A program made the translations under genes and the position numbers. From the NCBI RefSeq assembly GCF_036850765.1, contig NC_089493.1, positions 127,850,239 through 127,914,238 on the forward strand: 64,000 nucleotides of DNA, written 5' to 3'. Within the stretch, counting starts at the first letter, position 1. Every line of letters begins with the position of its first letter. Of the stretch, positions 22,744-34,865 are shown piece by piece. Under the pieces are notes generated by a model. It was not told the origin of the DNA. It saw only the letters and a program-made list of their open reading frames with translations, and ran no database searches. The stretch is from Saccopteryx bilineata. Its lineage: Eukaryota; Chordata; Mammalia; Chiroptera; Emballonuridae.

Positions 22744-23405
22744 AATACTGCCTGACTGGTGGTGGTGCAGTAGATGGAGCATTGACCTGGAATGCTGAGG
22801 TCGCTGGTTCAGAAACCTGGGCCTGCCTGGTCAAAGCACATATGAGAAGTAACTACTATGACCTGACCAGGCAATGGTACAGTGGATAGAGCGTCGGACT
22901 GGGACACGGAGGACACAGGTTCGAGACCCTAAGGTCGCCAGCTTGAGTGCGGGCTCATCTGGTTTGAGCAAGGCTCACCAGCTTGAGCCCAAGGTCACTG
23001 GCTCAAGCAAGGGGTTACTTGGTCTGCTGAAGGCTCGCAGTCAAGGCACATATGAGAAAGCAATCAATGAACAACTAAGGTGTTGCAATGCACAATGAAA
23101 AACTAATGATTGGTGCTTCTCATCTCTTCGTTCCTGTCTGTCTGTCCCTGTCTATCCCTCTCTCTGACTCTCTCTCTGTCTCTGAAAAAAAAAAAAAAAG
23201 AACAACTAAGGAACCGCAATGAAGAATTGATGTTTCTCATCTCTCTCCCTTCCTGTCTGTCCCTATCTGTCCCTCTCTCTGACTCTCTCTGTCTTTGCCA
23301 CACACAAAAAAAGAGAAGCAACTACGAGTTGATGTTTCCTATTCCTCTCCTCCTTTTTCTCTCTCTCCTCTCCTAAAAATGGATAAAATCTTAAAGAAAA
23401 AGAAA
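22744..23405 (+). repeat. Nested SINE complex (type III outer, type II inner with a second tail)
   Basis: A type III head (22756-22856) stops at GAGAAGTAACTAC and seems to resume at 23313 with GAGAAGCAACTACGAG and its CT-rich end. Between lie a type II SINE (22862-23200) and then a second type II tail (23201-23310) beginning GAACAACTAAGG, the same words as 23068-23079. Either a second SINE entered the first or a template switch duplicated the tail. Confidence 0.75.
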
Positions 23406-23414
23406 AAAATCATT

Positions 23415-25905
23415 GCCAAGAAATCCAAGATGGTAGGTAGAAGCTACAATCACCTGCTTCCAGTGCCAAACTGGATTTACAGCTAAATTCTAGAGCAATA
23501 AACCTGAATAACCAACTGAACCCTAGCTGAAATGAAATATCATAACCAAGAATTTACAGAAGAAGCCACATAGAGGCTGGTACAAATGGTGGGGACATAA
23601 AAAGGTATGGCCCCCACACCTACATGCCATGGCTGAGAAGCCAGAGGAATATCTCAGCTGTAAAAGTCCCTCCTCCCGAGAGTGTAGGGTCTCCACCTAT
23701 GCAGGAATCCCCAACCCAGAACAACAGAGATGGGAAGAGTAGCCTGTATAGCATTTGGTGGTGAAAATCAGTATGGACTCAGTCTGTCTGGAGAGAAGGA
23801 AGTCTGTTAAAGACCCAGACACCACCTTCCCAGGGTCAAGCACTTCTATTGTTATAGAGTACCAGCCTGGGAAGCACACTGCCTGGTCCACACAGCCATG
23901 CTGGACTGCAAAGGGATCTGCTGGCTGTATGCAGCAGGAACATTTGGGGAGCTCTTTTTAAAACACTTTTTATTTATGTATTTGCTTATTTTAGGGAGAA
24001 ATGAAGGGAGAGAGAAACAGACATCAATTTGTGTTCCACTTATTTATGCATTGGTCGGCATGTAGGTGTGGGGGCCATACCAGAGCTTAACCCTGCTAGA
24101 CACATTTATTCTTATATTTACCTTGACCACAGATCAAATCTACAACCTTGGCATATCGGAACAACATTCCAACCAACTGAGCTACCTGGCAAGGAGCTTT
24201 TTATCTGGATGAGTTCTTGGCGGAGATTCAAAGAGTGATTGGACTGTGTAGCTTTGGAAAGGAAATCATTCTTCTCCACCTCAAGTGCACAGCAGGCATT
24301 CCTCTCCCAACAGTCCTGTTGAATCACTTGTTCTGCCTTTCCACTCTCTGTGGCCACACCTTGCTGAGTTCAGTCCTTCAGGGGAATCGGAGCTGGGACT
24401 TTTGGAGTGCAATCTCTGAGAAGGCTTTGTCTGGGAATAAAATGGGGTGAGAGCTGAGTTGTATGCCTACGTCATGGAGATAGGATCACCTCTATCTCCC
24501 CTGCAAGCTCAGCCCATGCTGTTCCCCTAGTGGGAGTCTCATTTGACTTGCCTTTCTGGCAGCTGGACACCACACCCCTGCTGAGCTCAGTCCCACAGGG
24601 GGATCTGAAAACTGCTCATATCTGTAACCTTTGATACACAACCTTTGGAGGTTTTTGATGGGGGGGGGGAAGAAGTATCCCCTTCCTATAAGCTGGCTGG
24701 CACAAACCCCAACAGAAGACTGTTTGAATCTTCCCTCCTAAGTCCTGGTGACCGTACCCTGCAGAGGAAGGGAAGAAGAGAGTGCTGCTCAGAGCTGAGA
24801 TATTTGAAGTGTCTCCCTTGGAGGCTATTGTCTGGGACCAGGAAAAACTGCTTGGCCCCCTCCAGCAAGCTCAGCTGGCACTACTCCCAATGGGAGATTC
24901 TTTTGATCTGTCCTCCTGAGTCCTGGTAGCTCTGCCCTGCTGAGCTTTCTCATGCAAAGGGGACAGCTGGCTGCACCCACATGAACCTGACATGCACCCT
25001 TCTTGGGAGAGCTAGGGTTGAAGACTCTGGCAGAGGCTGAGTTGTATGGCTCTGGAGTAAGGGCTACTTTCCCCTCATTAAGTGCCTGACTCTTGGCCTC
25101 CAAGTAGAAGACTCATTTGCTCTGTTTTCCAAACACCAGTCACCCTGCCCTATTGAGCTCCAGACCTGTGAAAGGGTCTGAAGATCATGGCCAGTCTATC
25201 CTCACTCTACAGTCATTCTTTGGAAGGCTCTGGAGGATGACCAGGTAACATTAGGGGGAGGTGAAGTAGCTGACAAGAGGAGATGGACCTTAGGGAGCCG
25301 TAGGCCTTTTATAGATCTTCTCCCAGCTCTAAGCTGGAGAAGCTTCCATGTACATCCAGGCCCAGTAGATGCAACCACTGTGAATAATAGTGTGGTAGCT
25401 TCAGACAGGTAGTCAAAGGCCGGTTATATATAACATCTAACATTGACTTGTACCTGAACCCCTCCCAAGAGGACCCAGAACCAGTGGTGGGCTTTAAACC
25501 ATACCAGAGCTTAACCCTGCTAGACACATGAACAGCACATCCAAATGGGGAGTCAGGCAGGCACCTGACCTTGCTGGGAACAATACCACCTAGGGGACAA
25601 CCCCTGCATAGCAACTCATACACAGTGATTAAGGTTTACCCTTACAGTCAGTCAGCCTGAAGGGTTAACAGCACCCATAAAAGCACCAACAGCATTCAAG
25701 ACTCACTACAACAAGAGGGTGCACATATTCTACAAGAAACACTCCTGAAGCACTGAGCTCAGGTGATTTAAAAAATTGTGCCACTGAGCCCAACAAAACA
25801 CCTACATAATAAAGTCATTGTAACAAGTTTGGGAGTCATAGTAGATCTATCTAACACACAGAGACAAAATGGGGACACAAAAAAGTATGCCCCAAATAAT
25901 TGTGG
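23415..25905 (+). mobile_element. Old L1 5' UTR, no ORFs left
   Basis: Begins near CCAAGATGGTAGGTAGAAGC (23427), the usual start of older L1 elements, and runs through 2.4 kb of 5' UTR to the pre-ORF1 words TATGCCCCAAATAAT (about 25887). Sequence after that is not L1. It is related to the 5' UTRs at 41150 (+) and 63945 (-). An old SINE is inserted at 23965-24197. Confidence 0.75.
23965..24197 (-). repeat. Old SINE carrying a 49-bp foreign insert
   Basis: A minus-strand SINE with tRNA-like head (TTCCAACCAACTGAGCTACC at 24168-24187). The flanks GGAGCTCTTTTTA (23949) and GGAGCTTTTTA (24195) suggest a TSD. The segment 24057-24105 is not SINE sequence; it copies two places in the surrounding L1 (see findings). 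Confidence 0.75.
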
Positions 25906-26196
25906 TGAGCAGAAAGGCAGGAACGGGTGTTAGGGAAGATACAGCTAGGTTGCAATTGAGAAAACAGTGAGCCAGGAGCTGGGCTGGAAGGAAGGCAAGA
26001 AAATGTGGTGACCGTCAGAAGTGTTTACCATGCCAGCATACCTGGTTACCCAACTTACAGGTGAGAAAACCTTTTGTAAGGTGCAGACAGGGAAGTCCTT
26101 TTGAAGGAAGCTGCTTATGTATTGCATGGGGAAAAACATCAAGATGGAAGAGTAAAAGGTCATTCCATTTTTTTTAACCAAAAAGGGGATATATTA
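25906..26196. other. Intergenic, nothing recognised
   Basis: No gene or known repeat recognised between the L1 5' UTR fragment and the next SINE. Confidence 0.45.
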
Positions 26197-26213
26197 AGAA
26201 AATGTTAGTATTT

Positions 26214-26251
26214 TTATTTATTTATTCATCTTACAGAGGAGAGGGAGAAAC

Positions 26252-26289
<38 letters not shown>

Positions 26290-26429
26290 GAGACAGAGAG
26301 AGAGAAGGGGGGAGGAGCTGGAAGCATCAACTCCCATATGTGCCTTGACCAGGCAAGTCCAGGGTTTTGAACCGACGACCTCAGCATTCCAGGTTGACGC
26401 TTTATCCACTGCGCCACCACAGGTCAGGC
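26214..26429 (-). repeat. Type III SINE
   Basis: Long GA-rich body (26235-26310) and head ending CCACCACAGGTCAGGC. The TSD AGAAAATGTTAGTATT is at 26197-26212 and about 26431-26446. Confidence 0.92.
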
Positions 26430-26461
26430 TAGAAAATGTTAGTATTAAAAAATAAAAACCT

Positions 26462-26591
26462 GCCTGACCGGTGGTGGCACAGTAAAGAGAGCATTGACCT
26501 GAGATGCTGAGGACCCAGGTTTGAAACCCAGAGGTCACCAGCTTGAATGTGGGGTCGCCAGATTGAGCATGGGGTCTTCTGGCTTGAGTAC
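26462..26591 (+). repeat. Truncated type II/III SINE head
   Basis: Begins TGCCTGACCGGTGGTGGCAC and contains repeated CAGCTTGAATG / CAGATTGAGCAT words. It stops without an A tail and joins directly to L1 sequence. Confidence 0.7.
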
Positions 26592-28165
26592 AGGGTTTTC
26601 TGGTGATAAATTTCCTCAGCTTCTGTATGTCTGGAAAGGTTTTTATTTCTCTTTTATATTTGAAGGATAGCTTAGATGGATATAGTATTATTAGCTGGTT
26701 ATTCCTCTCTTTCAGCACTTTGAATGTTTGGGTCCACTCTCTTCTGGCTTGTAGAGTTTCTGCTGAGAAGTCTGATGATAACCTAATGGACTTTCCTTTA
26801 TGTGTTATGGACTTCTTTTCCCTAGCTTCCTTGAAGATTCTTTCTTTGTCATTGATTTTTGACAATTTTATTACAATGTGCCTTGGAGTAGGCCTGTTTG
26901 GGTTGTAGTAATTCGGCGTTCTGTTTGCTTCTTGGATTTGAGGCTCTCTTTCCACAGGCTCAGAAAATTCTCATTAATTATTTGTTTGAAAAGGCTCTCC
27001 ATCCACTTCTTCCTCTTTTCTTCTTCTGATATACCCATTATTCTTATATTACTCTTTCTGATGTAGTCAGACAATTCTCTTAGAGCTCTCATTTTTTAAA
27101 ATTGTGAGTCTCGCTCTTCTTCTCTTTGTAGCATCTCTCGTACCTGTCTTTGGTGTCATTTATTCTCTCCTCTATCTAGCCTGTTCTGTTAACTAAACTT
27201 GATAGCTCATTTTTCAATTCATGTATTGAGTTCTTCATCTCTGTTTTTAAAGTTTCAATTTTATTGATGAAGTACTCGTTTTGTTTGCCAGTTTGTTTCC
27301 TGAGCTCATTAAATTGCCTACCAGTGTTTTCTTGCATCTCATTGAGTATTTTAAGAATTTAAATTTTGAATTTTTTATCATTTAACTCCAAGGTTTTCAT
27401 GTGACTGAAATTGTTTTCTGGAGATTTTTAATTTTCTTTCTGAACAGTGTCTCCTTCTTATGTAGCCATCATATTAGTTTTCTTCTGCCTTGATGGCATT
27501 TGGGAGTGGTATTGTTAAGAAATCAAATAGAAATAACTACAAAAAATAAAAGAATGCAAAATAAAAGAAAATAATAAAAAGTAAAAGGGAAATAACACTA
27601 AAACAAGAACAAAACAAAAAAACAATAATCAAAGACAAGTCAAAATGACAATAAATAAATAAAAATGACAAATAAATAAACCAAAAGTAAAAAACAGAAA
27701 AAGATTGTGCTTCTGAGAGGGTTTAGTGTTTTTTGTTCCAGTAGGTGGTGCTGGATTACAAGTTTTAGCTCTGTGAAATTCCCAGGCTGGCCTCTGCTGA
27801 GACATTGCTGTCTGGAAGATGAAAATGGGGTTGCAGTTGTGATGATGGGTGGGGCCACATTGTTTTCCTGTCTCCCTCCCAAGTGAAGGCAGCTGGCAGA
27901 CTGCAAGAACACTGGTAGTGACCCCATGCTTTGCTGCCACTTGGGTTCAGTATCTCTCCAACTTTCCCCAATATCTCCACTCCTTCTGGCAGAAGAAGAC
28001 CCAATAACTCTGGGTTTACCCCTGTCCAGAGACCCACTGCAGGAATGTCTTATCTTCAGCCACCCATTTTTTCCACCTTTAGTCAATTTGATGTACAGAA
28101 CCTTTACACAAGATGGCGAGCCCAGCCGGGGTTCCTTTGCTGGGTTATAGCTGTTTAATTTGTTG
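26592..28165 (-). mobile_element. L1 fragment: ORF1 and 5' UTR (minus strand)
   Basis: On the minus strand the ORF1 C-terminal domain (about 26600-26955, PTPRHIVIKLSKINDKERI and RLSSDFSAETLQARREW) follows the RRM part (26871-27092) and a degraded coiled coil (27100-27500). The 5' UTR runs to about 28165. ORF1 has several breaks, and ORF2 and the 3' end are missing. It is more diverged than L1-A and L1-B. Confidence 0.85.
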
Positions 28166-28405
28166 AAATTTCTTTTTTTTAATTTAGTGAGAGGAGGGGA
28201 GGCAGAGAGACAGACTCCCACACATGGCCCAACCAGGCTCCACCTGGCAAGCCTACTAGGGGGTCAATGCTCTGCCCATCTAGTGTTGCTCTGTTGCTCA
28301 ACAACAAAGCTAATCTTAGTGCCTAAGGCTGAGACCATGGAGCCATCCTCAGTGCCAGGGATCAACTTTGCTCAAACTTTGGAGCCATGGCTGCAGGGGA
28401 GCCTT
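28166..28405 (-). repeat. Type I SINE, head missing
   Basis: A minus-strand copy with body words CAGACTCCCACAC and CTAGGGGGTCAATGCTCTGC. It stops at GGAGCCATGGCTGCAGGGGA, lacking the head region. Confidence 0.75.
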
Positions 28406-28864
28406 TAACAGCCTACTCTCTGCTTAAGTAATTTTGAGTTGGGCTTTTGTCATTTCAAACAAAGAGAATCCTGACTGATACATCTCTATGAAATATATGT
28501 ATGGATAAAGTAAGGTTTTGTTGGAGGAATAATAATCTATCAATATCAGGGAGAGATGAACCATGGTTAAGCATTCCATAGAATAGAGCATTCTTTTCCC
28601 CAGAAGATTTCAAAAATAAAACAATTTTTATTTTATGTATTGTACTAAAATAAAGAAGCACAGGAAGAAGAAGAAGGAAGAAGAGGAAGAAAACAGAAAG
28701 AGAGAAAGAAGAAGGAAGAAGGAAGAAGGAAGAGGAGGATGAGGAGGGGAGAGGGGAGAGTAAGAAGGGGAGACTTCATGTACTGTCATTTGTGCTAATA
28801 AGGACATTTTTGAAGGTATTATGGCAGAACCTGTCAAAAGTTAAAATGTGTAATCAGATATCTA
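28406..28864. repeat. Intergenic with GAA/GGA purine tract
   Basis: Mostly unrecognised. Holds a purine-rich (GAAGAA, GGAAGAA, GGAGA) microsatellite at 28657-28775, strongly asymmetric between strands. Confidence 0.7.
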
Positions 28865-29243
28865 GCCTACAGAAATATTAGCATTTAAAGACTCAAGGAA
28901 TTGATTACAACCAAACCAATACTGCAAGAAATGTTAAGGGGCCAGCTATAAACAGAGCAAAGGAAAAAAGAAATTGAGAAAAAGAGGAATGTAGATTTTA
29001 AAAATAAAATGGCAATAAATAAGTACATGTAAATAATAACCTTAAATGGAAATGGATTAAATGCTCCAATCAAAAGACAGAAGGTACTTGCATGGATAAG
29101 AAAACAGGACCCATACCTATGCTGTCTACAAGAGACCTGCCTCAGAACAAAAGATACAGATAGACTGAAAGTGAAGGGATGGATAAAAGTATTTCATGCA
29201 AATGGAAATGAAAAAAAGTTGGAGTAACAATAGTTATATCTGA

Positions 29244-29256
29244 CAAAATAGCCTTT
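29244..29256. repeat. TSD of L1-B, left copy
   Basis: CAAAATAGCCTTT, identical to 37292-37304. It is older-L1 sequence duplicated by the L1-B insertion. Confidence 0.93.
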
Positions 29257-29608
29257 TTTAAAATAAATTTTTATTAATGTTAATGGGATGACATTAATAA
29301 ATCAGGGTACATATATTCAAAGAAAACATGTCTAGGTTATCTTGTCATTAAATTATGTTGCATACCCCTCGCGCATAGTCAGATTGTCCTCTGTCACCCT
29401 CTATCTAGTTCTCTGTGCCCCTCCTCCTCCCCCTAACTCTCTCCCTCCCTCCCTCCTATGTCCTCCCTCCCCCCACCCCAAGTAACAACCACACTCTTGT
29501 CCATGTCTCTTAGTCTCATTTTTATGTTCCACCAATGTATGGAATCATGTAGTTCTTGTTTTTTTCTGATTTACTTATTTCACTCCGTATAATGTTATCA
29601 AGATCCCA

Positions 29609-32600
29609 TCATTTTGCTGTAAATGATCTGATGTCATCATTTCTTATGGCTGAGTAGTATTCCATAGTGTATATGTGCCACATCTTCTTTATCCAGTCTT
29701 CTATTGAAGGGCTTTTTGGTTGTTTCCATGTCTTGGCCACTGTGAACAGTGCTGCAATGAACATGGGGCTACATGTGTCTTTACGTATCAATGTTTCTGA
29801 GGTTTTGGGGTATATACCCAGAAGAGGGATTGCTGGGTCATAAGGTAGTTCTATTTGCAGTTTTTTGAGGAACCACCATACTTTCCTCCATAATGGTTGT
29901 ACTACTTTACAGTCCCACCAACAGTGGATGAGAGTTCCCTTTTCTCCGCAACCTCTCCAACATTTGCTATTACCCGTCTTGTTGATAATAGCTAATCTAA
30001 CAGGGGTGAGGTGGTATCGCATTGTAGTTTTGATTTGCATTTCTCTAATAACTAATGAAGCTGAGCATCTTTTCATATATCTGTTGGCCATTTGTATTTC
30101 TTCCTGGGAGAAGTGTCTGTTCATGTCCTCTTCCCATTTTTTTATTGGATTGTTTGTTTGTTTGTTGTTGAGTTTTATGAGTTCTTTGTAAATTTTGGAT
30201 ATTAGGCCCTTATCTGAGCTGCTGTTGGAAAATATCATTTCCCATTTAGTTGGCTGTCTGTTTATTTTGTTGTCAGTTTCTCTTGCTGAGCAAAAACTTC
30301 TTAGTCTGATGTAGTCCCATTCATTAATTTTTGCCTTCACTTCTCTTGCCTGTGGAGTCAAATTCATAAAATGCTCTTTAAAACCCAGGTCCATGAGTTT
30401 AGTACCTATGTCTTCTTCTATGTACTTTATTGTTTCAGGTCTTATATTTAGGTCTTTGATCCATTTTGAATTAATTTTAGTACACGGGGACAGGCTGTAG
30501 TCGAGTTTCATTCTTTTGCATGTGGCTTTCCAGTTTTCCCAACACCATTTGTTGAAGAGGCTTTCTTTTCTCCATTGTGTGTTGTTGGCCCCTTTATCAA
30601 AGATTATTTGACCATATATATGTGGTTTTATTTCTGGGCTTTCTATTCTGTTCCATTGGTCTGAGTGTCTATTTTTCTGCCAATACTATGCTGTTTTGAT
30701 TATCGTAGCCCTGAAATATAGTTTAAAGTCAGGTATTGTAATATCCCTAGCTTCATTCTTTTTCCTTAGGATTGCTTTGGCTATTCGGGGTTTTTTATAG
30801 TTCCATATAAATCTGATGATTTTTTGTTCCATTTCTTTAAAAAATGTCATAGGAATTTTGATGGGAATTGCATTGAATTTATATATTGCTTTGGGTAATA
30901 TGGCCATTTTAATTATATTTATTCTTCCTATCCAAGAACAAGGAATATTTTTCCATCTCATTGTGTCTTTTTCTATTTCTCTTAATAATGCCTTGTAGTT
31001 TTCATTATATAGGTCCTTTACATTCTTTGTTATGTTTATTTCTAGGTATTTTATTTTTTTTGTTGCAATCGTGAAGGGGATTATTTTTTTGAGTTCATTT
31101 TCTAATATTTCATTGTTGGCATGTAGAAAGGCTATGGACTTTTGTATGTTAATTTTGTATCCTGCGACCTTACTGTATTGGTTTATTGTTTCTAATAATC
31201 TTTTTGTGGAATCCTTCGGGTTTTCTATGTATAGGATCATATCATCAGCAAAAAGTGATACCTTTACTTCTTCTTTTCCAATATGGATGCCTTTTATTTC
31301 TTTGTCTTGTCTGATTGCTCTGGCCAGAACTTCTAGCACCACGTTAAATAAGAGTGGAGAGAGTGGACAACCCTGTCTTGTTCCTGATTTAAGGTGGAAA
31401 GTCCTCAGTTTTATGTCATTTAATATGATGTTAGCTGATGGTTTATCATATATGGCCTTTATCATGTTGAGATATTTTCCTTCTATACCCATTTTGTTGA
31501 GAGTCTTAAACATAAAATTGTGTTGTATTTTATTGAAAGCCTTTTCTGCATCTATTGATAAGATCATGTGGTTTTTGTTCTTTGTTTTGTTGATATGGTG
31601 TATTACGTTAACCGTTTTACGTATGATGAACCATCCTTGAGATTCTGGGATGAATCCCACTTGATCATGATGTATTATTTTTTTAATATGTTGTTGTATT
31701 TGATTTGCTAGTATTTTGTTTAGTATTTTAGCATCTGTATTCATTAGAGATATTGGTCTGTAGTTTTCTTTCTTTGTGCCATCCTTGCCAGGTTTTGGTA
31801 TGAGGGTTATGTTGGCCTCATAAAATGTGTTTGGAAGTATTGCTTCTTCTTCAATTTTTTTTTTATTTATTCATTTTAGAGAGGAGAGAGAGAGAGAGAG
31901 AGAAGAAAGAGACAGGGGGGAGGAGCTGGAAGCATCAACTCCCATATGTGCCTTGACCAGGCAAGCCCAGGGTTTCGAACCAGCGACCTCAGCATTTCCA
32001 GGTCGACGCTTTATCCACTGCGCCACCACAAGTCAGGCCTCTTCTTCAATTTTTTGGAAGACTTTGAGTAGAATTGGAACCAAGTCTTCTTTGAATGTTT
32101 GATAGAATTCACTAGTATACCCGTCTGGGCCTGGACTTTTATTTTTGGGGAGGTTTTTAATAACTTTTTCTATTTCCTCCCTGCTGATTGGTCTGTTTAG
32201 GCTTTCTGCTTCTTCTTGACTCATTCTAGGAAGGTTGTATTGTTCTAGGAATTTATCCATTTCTTCTAGATTGTTGTATTTGGTGGCATATAGTTTTTCA
32301 TAGTATTCTACAATAATTCTTTGTATATCTATGATGTCTGTGGTGATCTCTCCTCTTTCATTTTGGATGTTATTTATTTGAGTCCTGTGCCTTTTTTCCT
32401 TGGTGAGTCTTGCCAAGGGTTTGTCAATTTTGTTGATCTTTTCAAAGAACAAGCTCCTTGTTTTATTGATTTTTTCTATAGTTTTTCTGTTCTCTATTTC
32501 ATTTATTTCTGCTCTGATTTTTATTATCTCCTTTCTTCGGCTGGTTTTGGGTTATCTTTGTTCTTCCTTTTCTAGTTCCTTAAGGTGTGAAGTTAAGTGG

Positions 32601-33545
32601 TTTACTTGGGCTCTCTCTTGTTTGTTCATATAGGCCTGAAGTGATATGAACTTCCCTCTTATTACTGCTTTTGCTGCATCCCAGAGATTCTGATATGTCG
32701 TATTGTCATTTTCATTTGTCTGTATATATCTTTTGATCTCTGCGCTTATTTCTTCTTTGACCCATTCATTTTTTAAAAGTATGTTGTTTAGTTTCCACAT
32801 TTTTGTGGGTTTTTTTCCCCTCTTTTTTGCAGTTGAATTCTAGTTTCAAGGCTTTATGATCAGAGAATATGCTTGGTACAATTTCAATTTTTCTAAATTT
32901 GCCGATATTGTCTTTGTGGCCCAACATATGGTCAATTCTTGAGAATGTTCCATGTACACTAGAGAAAAATGTATACTCTGTCGCTTTGGGATGAAGTGTC
33001 CTGTAGATGTCTATCATATCCAGGTGTTCTAGTATTTCATTTAAGGCCACTATATCTTTATTGATTCTCTGTTTGGATGACCGATCTAGAGCCGTCAGCA
33101 GTGTATTGAGGTCTCCAAGTATGATTGTATTTTTGTTAGTTTTTGTTTTAAGGTCAATAAGTAGCTGTCTTATATATTTTGGTGCTCCTTGGTTTGGTGC
33201 ATATATATTAAGGATTGTTATATCTTCTTGATTCAGTGTCCCCTTAATCATTATGAAATGACCATTTTTGTCTCTGAGTACTTTTTCTGTCTTGTAGTCA
33301 GCATTATTAGACATGAGTATTGCTACACCTGCTTTTTTTTGGGTGTTGTTTGCTTGGAGTATTGTTTTCCAGCCTTTCGCTTTGAATTTGTTTTTATCCT
33401 TGTTGCTTAGATGTGTTTCTTGTAGGCAGCATATAGTTGGATTTTCTTTTTTAATCCATTCTGCTACTCTGTGTCTTTTTATTGGTAAGTTTAATCCATT
33501 TACATTTAGTGTAATTATTGACACTTGTGGGTTCCCTACTGCCAT
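29609..33545 (-). pseudogene. L1-B ORF2 (endonuclease-reverse transcriptase), nearly intact but broken
   Basis: The ATG at 33545 opens the endonuclease: SIITLNVNGLNLP, QETHLSNKD, LNIYAPNQGAPKYIRQL, GDLNTLL and [10 protein letters not shown] are all visible. The frame shifts near 32800 beside a C run, and a stop lies near 32550. The RT core (30686-31744) has [23 protein letters not shown] and the catalytic FADD in [10 protein letters not shown]. The C-terminal segment (29609-30511) holds zinc knuckle [14 protein letters not shown] followed by WWDC. A SINE at 31851-32037 interrupts the region between endonuclease and RT. About 1250 codons without the SINE, close to the usual L1 ORF2 length. Confidence 0.93.
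31851..32037 (-). repeat. Type III SINE inside L1-B ORF2
   Basis: The flanks CTTCTTCAATTTTTT (about 31846-31860 and 32039-32054) are the TSD. L1-A lacks it at the matching place (15842-15858). Head ends CCACCACAAGTCAGGC. Confidence 0.92.
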
Positions 33546-33869
33546 TTTATAAATTGCTTTCTGTTAGTTTTGTATCTTGTTTGATTCTTCTCTTTTGCTT
33601 TTCTATCATTTGTTTTTGTTTGTATTCCATACTTCTTTCCTCTGTTGCTACCTTTTTTAAGTCAAATGTTTTTGTAGTGGTTTTTTTCAAGGGTGGTTAC
33701 CATTAAGTAATGAAAAGGGTACCTACCATATTCATTGTAGTACCCTATCTTATGAGTATTTCTGCACTTCATCGTCCTTTGCTACTGTTAATCTCCATCC
33801 TCTCCCCCCCTTTTTTTTCTTTTGTTGTCACAGTTTAAGTTTGGTTTTATTGTGTTCTTGGTTGAGCTT

Positions 33870-34865
33870 TTACTTGTGGTTTTGTTTTGTTTTGTTCTTT
33901 GAATCTGGTTGGAAAACCCCCTTTAGTATTTCCTGGAGTGGGGGCTTTCTGATAATAAATTCTCTCATCTTTTCTGTATTTGTGAATGTTTTTATATCTC
34001 CTTCGTACTTGAAGGATAGCTTTGATGGGTATAGTATTCTTGGCTGAAAGTTCCTCTCTTTCAGGGCTTTAAATATTGGGGTCCACTCTCTTCTAGCTTG
34101 TAGAGTTTCTGCTGAGAAATCTGATGATAATCTAATAGGCCTTCCTTTATATGTTGTACTCTTCTTTTCCCTGGCTTCCTTGAGAATTTTTTCTTTGTCA
34201 TTGGTTTATGTCATCTTCATTATGATGTGCCTTGGAGTGGGTTTATTGGGGTTAAGAAAACTCGGTGTTCTGTTTGCTTCTTGAATTTGAGGCTTTAGTT
34301 CTTTCCACAGGCTTGGGAAGTTCTCGTCTATTATTTGTTTGAGTATATTCTCCATTCCATTTTCTTTCTCTTCTCCTTCTGATATACCTATTATTCTTAT
34401 GTTATTCTTTCTGATGGAGTCAGACAATTCCTGTAGGGCTTTCTCGTTTTTTATTATTTTTGAGTCTCTTTCTTCTTCTCTCTGTTGTGCCTCAAGTTGC
34501 TTGTCTTCTATTTCACTAATCCTATCTTCTATCTGGGCTGTTCTGTTAGCTAAGCTTGTTACCTCATTTTTCAGCTAGTGAATTGAGTTTTTCATTTCTG
34601 TTTGATTTCTTTTTATAGTTTCAATTTCCTTGGTAATATATTCTTTGTGTTCGTTGAGTTGTTTTCTGATCTCCCTAAATTGCCTTTCTGTGTTTTCTTG
34701 TATATCTCTGAGTATTTTTAAGATTTCTATTTTAAATTCTCTGTCATTTAGCTCCAAGGCTTCCAATATGTTATATCTTTTCTCCATAGATTTTTCCACA
34801 TCTATCTGTGTTACCTCTCTATCTTTTGTATCCATAATATTCGATTTCCTCTTTCTTATTGGCAT
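33870..34865 (-). pseudogene. L1-B ORF1 (RNA-binding chaperone), broken
   Basis: ATG at 34865 (MPIRKRKSNIMDTKDREVTQ). The coiled coil with regular heptads runs to a stop at about 34574, where L1-A has Glu-Leu. The RRM region (34206-34427: NNIRIIGISEGEEKENGMEN) and the C-terminal domain follow in shifted frames. The intact length would be about 331 residues. Confidence 0.9.

Noticed and set aside
26214..26310. Dense GAGAGA runs, possibly a CRISPR-like or regulatory array
   Set aside because: The runs are the AG-rich bodies of type III SINEs, with no spacer structure, and the genome is mammalian.
31032..31640. 202-codon plus-strand open frame
   Set aside because: It is antisense to the L1-B RT region and has no family features of its own. 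Similar shadows lie opposite other L1 ORF2 parts.
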